Positions 7,172 through 13,366 of a stretch of DNA of 64,000 nt are shown here, one piece after another. The position numbers were made by a program, and so were the translations under genes. The notes beneath the pieces are model-generated. The model saw only the letters and a program-made list of their open reading frames with translations, did not search any database and was not told the DNA's origin. The DNA is taken from NCBI RefSeq assembly GCF_018618415.1, contig NZ_JACSMA010000001.1:1-64000 (forward strand), given 5' to 3'. Source of the DNA: Exiguobacterium sp. s146 (GTDB taxonomy: Bacteria > Bacillota > Bacilli > Exiguobacteriales > Exiguobacteriaceae). Numbering within the stretch: the stretch's first letter is position 1; every line of letters begins with the position of its first letter.

Positions 7172-8968
7172 ATGTGTGGAATTGTAGGAATGATTGGGAA
7201 CACCGGAGCGAAGGAAATCCTTCTCAAAGGTCTTGAAAAACTCGAGTACCGTGGTTATGACTCGGCAGGCCTTGCTTTGATGCATGATAGCGTGAACGTG
7301 CATAAAGAAGTCGGTCGGATTGCCGCGCTACGCGAAGTCGTACCAGCAGAAGTAGACGGCACGATTGGAATCGGCCACACACGTTGGGCAACGCACGGCG
7401 TACCGAGCGTCCCGAACGCCCACCCGCACCAGAGCACGACGGGCCGTTTCACGCTCGTCCACAACGGTGTCATCGAGAACGACGAGCAGATCAAGGCGAC
7501 ACTCGACGTGCCGTTCCTCTCGGAGACGGACACGGAAGTCATCGTCCAGTTGATGGAGAAGAACTTCGTCGAACTCGGCGACGTCGAGGCGGCGTTCCGC
7601 AAGACGTTGTCTGAGCTCCACGGCTCGTACGCGATCGCGATGATCGACTCAGAGGACCAAGAGCGCCTCTATATCGGCAAGAACAAGTCACCGCTCCTCG
7701 TCGGACTCGGCGACGGTACGTTCAACGTCGTGGCGTCTGACGCGATGGCGATGCTCCAGGTGACGGACCAGTACCTCGAACTCCACGACGGCGAAATCGT
7801 CATCTTGACGCGCGAATCAGCGACGATCAAGACGCTCGACGGTGACGTCCTCGAGCGTGCGCCGTACACGGCCGAAATCGATGCTTCAGACATCGAGAAA
7901 GGTACGTACGCGCACTACATGTTGAAGGAGATGGACGAGCAGCCGGCCGTCATCCGCAATATCATCCAACATTACCAGAACGAAGCCGGTGACATCGAGC
8001 TCACGGAAGGCGTGCGCTCGCTCGTCTCAGAAGCGGACCGCATCTATATCGTCGCCTGCGGTACGAGCTACCACGCCGGTCTCGTCGGCAAGCAATTGAT
8101 TGAGCGCGTCGCAGGTGTGCCGACAGAAGTGCACGTCGCTTCTGAGTTCGGTTACAACATGCCACTCCTCACAGAGAAGCCATTGTTCCTCTTCATCTCA
8201 CAATCAGGTGAGACAGCGGACAGCCGTGCCGTCCTCGTCGAAGTGAAGAAGCGCGGTTACAAAGCGCTCACACTCACGAACGTTGCCGGTTCAACGCTCT
8301 CACGTGAAGCGAACGAGACGATGCTCCTCCACGCCGGTCCGGAAATCGCGGTCGCGTCGACGAAAGCATACACGGCCCAAATCGCCGTGCTCGCGATTCT
8401 CGCGTACGACATCGCTCGTGCGAACGGCAAGAAGCTTCCGTTTGACCTCATGACAGAGCTCGCGCGTATCGCGACAATCATGGACTCGGTCATGGCTCAA
8501 AAAGAAATCTTTGAGCAATTGGCAGACAAGTTCTTGAAAGAGTCACGCAACGCGTTCTTCCTCGGTCGCGGTATGGATTCATACGTCGGTCTCGAAGGTG
8601 CCCTCAAGCTCAAAGAGATCTCGTATATCCAAGCTGAAGGCTACCCAGGTGGAGAGCTCAAGCACGGCCCAATCGCTTTGATTGAAGACGGCACACCGGT
8701 CATCACGCTCGTCTCGCAACCGAACACGCACCTCAACATCCGTGGAAACATCAAGGAAGTTGTCGCTCGTGGCGCCGTTGCCTGCACGATCTCGATGGAA
8801 GGTATGGAACACGAGAGCGATGCGTTCGTCTTGCCACGTGTCGAACCACTCCTTACACCGCTCGTGACGGTGTTACCGCTTCAACTCATCTCGTATTACG
8901 CGGCACTTGCGCGTGATTGCGATGTCGACAAGCCACGTAACTTGGCGAAGTCGGTCACAGTCGAATAA
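7172..8968 (+). CDS. glmS: Glutamine-fructose-6-phosphate aminotransferase GlmS
   Basis: Makes glucosamine-6-phosphate from fructose-6-phosphate and glutamine, the committed step to UDP-GlcNAc. The 598 residues begin [10 protein letters not shown], where Cys2 after Met removal is the N-terminal nucleophile of the glutaminase domain (about 1-220, with GHTRWATHG and HNGVIEN). Two SIS domains follow (about 280-590, [20 protein letters not shown], and the C-terminal KSVTVE). The start is preceded by AAAGGGAG. Expression is governed by the ribozyme in the leader. The gene is transcribed alone, between its own promoter and a strong terminator. Confidence 0.98.
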   Translation: MCGIVGMIGNTGAKEILLKGLEKLEYRGYDSAGLALMHDSVNVHKEVGRIAALREVVPAEVDGTIGIGHTRWATHGVPSVPNAHPHQSTTGRFTLVHNGVIENDEQIKATLDVPFLSETDTEVIVQLMEKNFVELGDVEAAFRKTLSELHGSYAIAMIDSEDQERLYIGKNKSPLLVGLGDGTFNVVASDAMAMLQVTDQYLELHDGEIVILTRESATIKTLDGDVLERAPYTAEIDASDIEKGTYAHYMLKEMDEQPAVIRNIIQHYQNEAGDIELTEGVRSLVSEADRIYIVACGTSYHAGLVGKQLIERVAGVPTEVHVASEFGYNMPLLTEKPLFLFISQSGETADSRAVLVEVKKRGYKALTLTNVAGSTLSREANETMLLHAGPEIAVASTKAYTAQIAVLAILAYDIARANGKKLPFDLMTELARIATIMDSVMAQKEIFEQLADKFLKESRNAFFLGRGMDSYVGLEGALKLKEISYIQAEGYPGGELKHGPIALIEDGTPVITLVSQPNTHLNIRGNIKEVVARGAVACTISMEGMEHESDAFVLPRVEPLLTPLVTVLPLQLISYYAALARDCDVDKPRNLAKSVTVE

Positions 8969-8974
8969 TCGACG

Positions 8975-9007
8975 AGCCAAGATCTTTCGGGATCTTGGCT
9001 TTTTTTT
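8975..9007 (+). terminator. Terminator of glmS
   Basis: Perfect 10-bp stem AGCCAAGATC/GATCTTGGCT with a short loop, then eight T. Confidence 0.95.
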
Positions 9008-9046
9008 ATCAAACGGATAACAAATCATCGCATCGGTCTCAAAAAC

Positions 9047-9072
9047 GTCTCATCACCTCGGTAGCAGGGTAA
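9047..9072 (+). promoter_or_regulatory. Possible SigB-type promoter of the ydhK-like gene
   Basis: GTCTCA (9047-9052), 14-base spacer, GGGTAA (9067-9072) resembles the SigB pattern GTTTnn-N12-15-GGGTAT, with two mismatches. B. subtilis ydhK is recalled as a general-stress gene. A TATAAA at 9075 could instead serve a sigma-A promoter. Confidence 0.4.
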
Positions 9073-9105
9073 CGTATAAAGACAAAGACGTAAGGGAGAG
9101 ATTCG

Positions 9106-9666
9106 ATGAAACAGAAAAAATGGATGACCGGGCTAAGCGCGATGTTACTCGCGACGAGTTTGGCAGCTTGCGGGAACGCTGAAGAAGAACAGACGAGTGA
9201 TTCGACAGAAGAGCATTCGGACCATTCGATGATGGATCATTCGGGATCTGGGGACGTGCCGAGCGGGTTAAGTGAAGCGACCGACCCAACGTTCGCGGTC
9301 GGGTCGACCGCGACGATGACGGCGGATCATATGCCAGGCATGGAAGGCACCGAGGCGACGATTGTCGGCGCCTATGACACGACGGTCTATTCGGTCTCCT
9401 ATACACCAACGGATGGCGGCGACCCGGTCGAGGATCACAAGTGGGTCATCCATGAGGAACTCGACAGCCCGGACGCGGCACCGCTAGAAGAAGGAGCAGA
9501 AGTGACGCTCGCCACCGATCACATGGACGGGATGGATGGCGCCGAGGCGACCATCGATTCGGCCGAACAGACGACGGTGTATATGGTCGACTTCACGACG
9601 GAGGACGGGGAAGACGTCACGAACCATAAATGGGTCACAGAAGATGAACTCGAAGCCGCAAACTAA
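9106..9666 (+). CDS. ydhK: YdhK-like lipoprotein (two DUF1541 repeats)
   Basis: Secreted, lipid-anchored protein of 186 residues. A signal peptide ends in the lipobox LAAC (Cys about 22), followed by an acidic, His/Met-rich linker (EEHSDHSMMDHSG) and two homologous DUF1541 units (about 65-118 and 128-184). Each unit has the pattern GMxGxEATIxxAxxTTVYxVxxTxxDGxxVxxHKWVxxxEL. The function of DUF1541 is unknown. The Met/His-rich linker hints at metal, perhaps copper, contact, but this is inference. It is monocistronic, flanked by terminators. Confidence 0.88.
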   Translation: MKQKKWMTGLSAMLLATSLAACGNAEEEQTSDSTEEHSDHSMMDHSGSGDVPSGLSEATDPTFAVGSTATMTADHMPGMEGTEATIVGAYDTTVYSVSYTPTDGGDPVEDHKWVIHEELDSPDAAPLEEGAEVTLATDHMDGMDGAEATIDSAEQTTVYMVDFTTEDGEDVTNHKWVTEDELEAAN

Positions 9667-9671
9667 AGCTG

Positions 9672-9697
9672 AACCTCAGGATATCCTGAGGTTTTTA
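9672..9697 (+). terminator. Terminator of the ydhK-like gene
   Basis: AACCTCAGG/CCTGAGGTT stem with a four-base loop, then TTTTT. Confidence 0.9.
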
Positions 9698-9718
9698 TTT
9701 ATTTACAACAATTATTTA

Positions 9719-9747
9719 TTGAAAAACGATAAAAATATGGATATGAT
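9719..9747 (+). promoter_or_regulatory. Sigma-A promoter of the DUF2975-HTH pair
   Basis: TTGAAA (9719-9724), 17-base spacer, TATGAT (9742-9747), 33 bases before the DUF2975 start. Confidence 0.7.
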
Positions 9748-9779
9748 GAAGCTATCAAACGAAGTGAGGTGGCTTCATC

Positions 9780-10259
9780 ATGAAACGAGAGACGGTGTTT
9801 TTACGGTTGGCCGTATTCGTTCTGGCTGCTCCGATTGTGGCAGCCTGCTTGTTCTTACTCCCATACATTTGGCGTGAGGCGGTCGAGAGCGGGAGTTGGA
9901 TTGAGGACTCGATTCGTCCGATTGTGATCGGCATGTATGGATCGGCCATCCCATTCTTTATCGCGCTGTTCCAAACGTTCAGACTGCTCCGGTTGATTGA
10001 CCGCGACGAAGGGTTCTCGTATCGGGCGGTTCAATCACTCCGCGCAATCAAATTCTGCGCGTTGGCCATCACCGGCATTTACGTCGCGACGCTCCCGTTC
10101 TTCTTCTGGTTCGCCGATCGGGATGATGCACCCGGGTTTCTGCTGATCGGACTTGTCCTCGTGTTCGCGGCGTTCGTCGTCGCCGTGTTCGCGGAGCTGT
10201 TACAAAAACTACTGAAGCGTGCCATCGACATGAAGCAAGAAAATGATTTGACGGTCTGA
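9780..10259 (+). CDS. DUF2975 membrane protein
   Basis: Integral membrane protein of 159 residues with four predicted helices (about 8-30, 44-66, 88-112, 118-142). The layout and the following small Cro/CI-type regulator match DUF2975 proteins, which are commonly paired with a YozG-like HTH protein. Start is ATG at 9780 after GAGGTGGC. No enzymatic motif is visible and the role is unknown; the pair may be a small sensory or regulatory module. Confidence 0.75.
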   Translation: MKRETVFLRLAVFVLAAPIVAACLFLLPYIWREAVESGSWIEDSIRPIVIGMYGSAIPFFIALFQTFRLLRLIDRDEGFSYRAVQSLRAIKFCALAITGIYVATLPFFFWFADRDDAPGFLLIGLVLVFAAFVVAVFAELLQKLLKRAIDMKQENDLTV

Positions 10260-10269
10260 GGTGAGACAT

Positions 10270-10476
10270 ATGGCGATTATCGTAAATCTTGACGTGATGT
10301 TGGCGAAACGAAAGATGAGTGTGACCGAGTTGTCGGAAAAAGTGGGCATCACGATGGCAAACTTGTCGATTTTAAAGACGGGCAAAGCGAAAGCGATTCG
10401 CTTTTCGACGCTCGAAGCGATCTGCCAGGCACTCGACTGTCAGCCGGGCGACATTTTGGAATATCGGGAAGACTGA
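10270..10476 (+). CDS. Small Cro/CI-type HTH regulator (YozG-like)
   Basis: A 68-residue DNA-binding protein that is essentially one HTH_3/XRE domain: NLDVMLAKRKMSVTELSEKVGIT, then SILKTGKAKAIRFSTLEAICQALDCQPGDILEY. ATG at 10270 is chosen over GTG at 10261 because GAGGTGA lies 5 bases before it. It follows the DUF2975 gene by 10 bases, so the two are co-transcribed, and it probably regulates its own operon. Targets are not visible from sequence. Confidence 0.88.
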   Translation: MAIIVNLDVMLAKRKMSVTELSEKVGITMANLSILKTGKAKAIRFSTLEAICQALDCQPGDILEYRED

Positions 10477-10479
10477 TGG

Positions 10480-10505
10480 ACAGGGCGAACGCCCTGTTTT
10501 TTTAG
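10480..10505 (+). terminator. Terminator of DUF2975-HTH operon
   Basis: ACAGGGCG/CGCCCTGT perfect stem with an AA loop, then seven T. Confidence 0.92.
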
Positions 10506-10511
10506 TAAGGT

Positions 10512-10537
10512 TGAAACATTTCCCACCACGTTGCGTA
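10512..10537 (+). promoter_or_regulatory. SigW-type promoter of the DUF975 gene
   Basis: TGAAACATTTCC then CGTATA: TGAAAC (10512-10517), exactly 16 bases, CGTA (10534-10537). This fits the SigW consensus TGAAACnTTTn-N-CGTA very well and places the next gene in the envelope-stress regulon. Confidence 0.8.
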
Positions 10538-10572
10538 TAAGACAGGAAAGACAAATGAAAAGAGGAAACAAG

Positions 10573-11262
10573 ATGGTCCACACATGGAATGAACGGGCGT
10601 ACGAAGCATTGAAAGGAAAGAATTTGACGCTACTCGGCTGGTCGTTTGTCTGTGCGTTCATACTGGAGGCGGGAACGATCCTGGATCCGACTTTATACGG
10701 GACGAGGACGGGTACACTGTTCGCTAGTGGAATGTGGTTGATGATCGGCACGGTCGTTTCGTTCATGCTTTATCCGATCATCATCGGTTACCACTGGGTG
10801 CTATTGGAGACGGTGCGAGGAGCGGAGAGTCAGTTTCAGCATGTGTTTCGACCGATGCGTCAGCGGTATGACAGACATGTGGCGGCCGCGATTGTAGTGA
10901 CGGTATATCAACTGTTATGGACATTGCTCTTCCTCGTGCCAGGCATCATCAAATATTTTTCTTATGCGTTCACGTTTTTTATTTTGCGTGATGAGCCCAA
11001 GCTGTCCATCCGCGAATCCATCACCAAGTCACGCGCTTTGATGCGGGGGCGAAAAGGAGAGGCGTTCAAGCTGGTTTTGCCGTTCATTCCCGTGTACGTG
11101 CTCGGATTGACACTTTTCTTCTACTTCGATACGGTTTTTCTCGCTGCATTGTCTTTATTCGTGGCGACCGCCCTCATCCGCCCGTTCATCATCAGTCGTT
11201 TCGCTGTCATGTATGAAGATGCGCGCCGCGAATATGACGAGCAGTGGAATCGGTCGGCCTGA
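10573..11262 (+). CDS. DUF975 family membrane protein
   Basis: Integral membrane protein of 229 residues with about five or six helices (around 17-37, 55-80, 100-135, 160-185, 190-215). The region LVPGIIKYFSYAFTFFILRDEPKLSIRESITKSRALMRG is the characteristic DUF975 segment (short helix-loop before the last helices). ATG at 10573 has AGAGG 7 bases upstream; the open frame begins earlier at 10531 but overlaps the promoter. A SigW promoter lies 36 bases upstream, which suggests a part in membrane stress defence. Molecular function of the family is unknown. Confidence 0.82.
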   Translation: MVHTWNERAYEALKGKNLTLLGWSFVCAFILEAGTILDPTLYGTRTGTLFASGMWLMIGTVVSFMLYPIIIGYHWVLLETVRGAESQFQHVFRPMRQRYDRHVAAAIVVTVYQLLWTLLFLVPGIIKYFSYAFTFFILRDEPKLSIRESITKSRALMRGRKGEAFKLVLPFIPVYVLGLTLFFYFDTVFLAALSLFVATALIRPFIISRFAVMYEDARREYDEQWNRSA

Positions 11263-11329
11263 AGCGCATCGGTTTCGGCGACGAGTGCGCGGTCATGATA
11301 CAATCTTCCTGACAGAAGGGGGAATGGAC

Positions 11330-12259
11330 ATGAACATCGGCATTATCGGAGCGGGATTGAGCGGGATTGTCGCAGCACGCGAGCTCATGCGTCACGGTCA
11401 TACGATTGAACTGATTGAAAAGAGTCGGAGCGTCGGGGGACGCTTGGCGACGAGACGGATTGGAGACGGCAAAGCCGATCACGGGGCGGTCTATTTCACT
11501 GTACGCGGGGAGGCGCTCAAACAAGACGTTGCTGACTGGCAGACGAAAGGTTGGGTCAACGTGTGGTACGCCGACCCGTATCCGCGCTACGTCGCCGTCG
11601 ACGGAATGAACGCCTTGGCGAAACGAGTGGCCGACGGCTTGCCTGTTCGTTTGAACGAGCGGGCCGAGACGATTACGATAGGAGAGGATCAGGTCCGCGT
11701 CCAGACGGATGTAACGATGCGGCAGTACGACCGTCTCCTCATTACGTCGCCATTGCCGCAGACGCTCGACTTGCTCGCCGATTTGCCGGTCGATGCGGCG
11801 TTGCATGGATTGACGTACGCCCCGACGTTCGTCGGTTTGTTCGAGTTCGCTGGCGAGGTTTCCATCGGTCCAGACGGGATTCGCGATACGGACTTGGCAC
11901 CGGGTTTGCTGAAAGTCATCAACAACCGCCAAAAAGGCATCTCGGTGACCGAACTCGTCAGCGTCTATATGGACGAGTCGTGGAGCGAGAATTGGTATGA
12001 GCGGTCAGATGAAGAGACGCTTCAAGAGATTGAGCGGCTGTTGCAAACAGTGACCGGGGCAGCCGGGATTCAATCGAGACAGTTGAAACGGTGGCGCTAT
12101 GCGCAGGCGACCGACGTCTGGCATGAGCCGTTCTATCAAGTGAACGACCACATCTATCTGGCCGGTGACGTCTTCCTCGAGCCGGATGACGCCTCGGGGC
12201 GGACGCGATTTGAGAGTGCATACGTCTCAGGACTCCGTGTCGCGGCAGCGATGTGCTAA
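11330..12259 (+). CDS. FAD-dependent NAD(P)/amine-oxidase-like protein
   Basis: Flavoprotein of 309 residues. The N terminus MNIGIIGAGLSGIVAA is the GxGxxG Rossmann motif, followed by the second FAD motif EKSRSVGGRLATRR (about 33-46) and the closing segment YLAGDVFLEPDDASGRTRFESAYVSGLRVA (about 275-305). The pattern fits renalase-like or amine-oxidase-family oxidoreductases. ATG at 11330 has AAGGGGG 7 bases upstream; ATG at 11324 is too close. The substrate cannot be told from sequence. Confidence 0.85.
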   Translation: MNIGIIGAGLSGIVAARELMRHGHTIELIEKSRSVGGRLATRRIGDGKADHGAVYFTVRGEALKQDVADWQTKGWVNVWYADPYPRYVAVDGMNALAKRVADGLPVRLNERAETITIGEDQVRVQTDVTMRQYDRLLITSPLPQTLDLLADLPVDAALHGLTYAPTFVGLFEFAGEVSIGPDGIRDTDLAPGLLKVINNRQKGISVTELVSVYMDESWSENWYERSDEETLQEIERLLQTVTGAAGIQSRQLKRWRYAQATDVWHEPFYQVNDHIYLAGDVFLEPDDASGRTRFESAYVSGLRVAAAMC

Positions 12260-12281
12260 ACCTTCTTCGGAAGGTTTTTTT
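12259..12281 (+). terminator. Terminator of the FAD oxidoreductase
   Basis: AACCTTC-TTCG-GAAGGTT hairpin with a UUCG loop and seven T; it begins in the stop codon itself. Confidence 0.85.
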
Positions 12282-12331
12282 CATGACCGTGCCGAATAGT
12301 CAGACAAACGAGTTGGGGAGGGAATTCAGAC

Positions 12332-12805
12332 ATGGGGATGGTTGGCGTCTATATGCGAATATCGGCCGAAGAGTTGACAGGACTGTTGCAAGAGCCGGAC
12401 CGCTTCGAACAGCTGTTGGAAGATGAGGAACGACAGACCGATATCGATAAAGCGTGGCATGGGCTTTACTTTCTATTGACGGGGTCGACCGATTTGGACG
12501 AGATTGACCGCCATTCGCTCGGTAAGGTCGTGTTCGGAGGCGATGTCATTGACGAGGAGACGGGCATCGCCTATTTGACGCCGGAGGAAGTGGCAGACTT
12601 GTCCACGCGGCTTCAATTCATTGAGCTGGACGCGCTCGAAGCGCGTTACGACGTCACGACGATGAACGAGCAGGAACTGTATCCGTTCGAACGCGAGTGG
12701 GGACGTGAGGAGAAACAGTACTTACTTGACCAGTTCGATGAATTGAAACGGGTCTTCGCCCAGGCGGCGCGAGAGCGGGAGGCGCTCGTCACATGGATCG
12801 GTTGA
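12332..12805 (+). CDS. YfbM-like protein (DUF1877)
   Basis: Soluble protein of 157 residues beginning MGMVGVYMRISAEELTGLL, typical of DUF1877/YfbM. It carries DIDKAWHGLYFLLTG (about 37-52), which is the most conserved stretch of that family, and VVFGGDVI. ATG at 12332 lies 10 bases after GGGAGGG. The function of YfbM is not known. It stands alone between a terminator and a MarR promoter. Confidence 0.85.
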   Translation: MGMVGVYMRISAEELTGLLQEPDRFEQLLEDEERQTDIDKAWHGLYFLLTGSTDLDEIDRHSLGKVVFGGDVIDEETGIAYLTPEEVADLSTRLQFIELDALEARYDVTTMNEQELYPFEREWGREEKQYLLDQFDELKRVFAQAAREREALVTWIG

Positions 12806-12825
12806 AGGATACATACGCGCATACG

Positions 12826-12857
12826 GGTCGGCCAGGGGAACATCTGGACGGCCTTTA
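12826..12857 (+). terminator. Probable terminator of the yfbM-like gene
   Basis: Imperfect 10-bp stem GGTCGGCCAG/CTGGACGGCC (one mismatch, one wobble) followed by TTTATATTT. Confidence 0.5.
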
Positions 12858-12860
12858 TAT

Positions 12861-12917
12861 TTGACGTCATCTAGTTTAGGGCATAAACTATCCTTATCTA
12901 GTTTAGGGGGTAAACCA
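12861..12917 (+). promoter_or_regulatory. marR-MMPL promoter with two palindromic operators
   Basis: Promoter TTGACG (12861-12866), 17-base spacer, TAAACT (12884-12889). Two near-identical palindromes overlap it: TAGTTTA-5-TAAACTA (12872-12890) covers the spacer and -10, and TAGTTTA-5-TAAACCA (12899-12917) covers the start site and ribosome binding site. The centres are 27 bases apart. Binding by the downstream MarR protein would block transcription. Confidence 0.8.
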
Positions 12918-12919
12918 AA

Positions 12920-13363
12920 ATGAAAGAGTTGATGCGGGAAGCCGTCCAACTGTTCGAGGAAGTCATGTTCCAAGGTGCGGAGCACGTCATCGAGGCGATG
13001 GAAGGCGACGTCTGGCGCGACTATTCGCGGGAACAGTTACAACTGCTCAAACTGCTTGAACAATTCGGACCGATTCAAGCCGGACAGTTAGCCCAAAAAC
13101 AAGGCGTCCATAAAAGTGCCGTCTCCAACCGGTTAAAGAAGCTCGTCGAGAAAGAACTCGTCGTCAGTCGACGCGGGCAAGACCAGCGTGAGCGATTGAT
13201 TGAACTGACCGAATCCGGCCGTCGGGTCGTCGAAGCGGCGGATACAGCCGTCTATCATTATGTCGAATCATTACTCGACGGAAAGATTGAAGAGACAGAA
13301 ATCGAACAGTTCGTCCGGACGTTCCGGAAAATCAAACAGCTGCTTCGCATTGGGGAGGAATAA
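12920..13363 (+). CDS. MarR family transcriptional repressor of the MMPL transporter
   Basis: Winged-helix regulator of 147 residues. The recognition region GPIQAGQLAQKQGVHKSAVSNRLKKLVEKELV (about 50-81) and the wing RRGQDQRERLIELTESGRRVV follow the MarR pattern. Only 3 bases separate it from the MMPL transporter gene, so the two form an operon. Two palindromes overlap its promoter, so ligand-relieved autorepression is the likely mode. The inducer is unknown; drugs or lipophilic compounds are usual for such pairs. Confidence 0.9.
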   Translation: MKELMREAVQLFEEVMFQGAEHVIEAMEGDVWRDYSREQLQLLKLLEQFGPIQAGQLAQKQGVHKSAVSNRLKKLVEKELVVSRRGQDQRERLIELTESGRRVVEAADTAVYHYVESLLDGKIEETEIEQFVRTFRKIKQLLRIGEE

Positions 13364-13366
13364 CAC

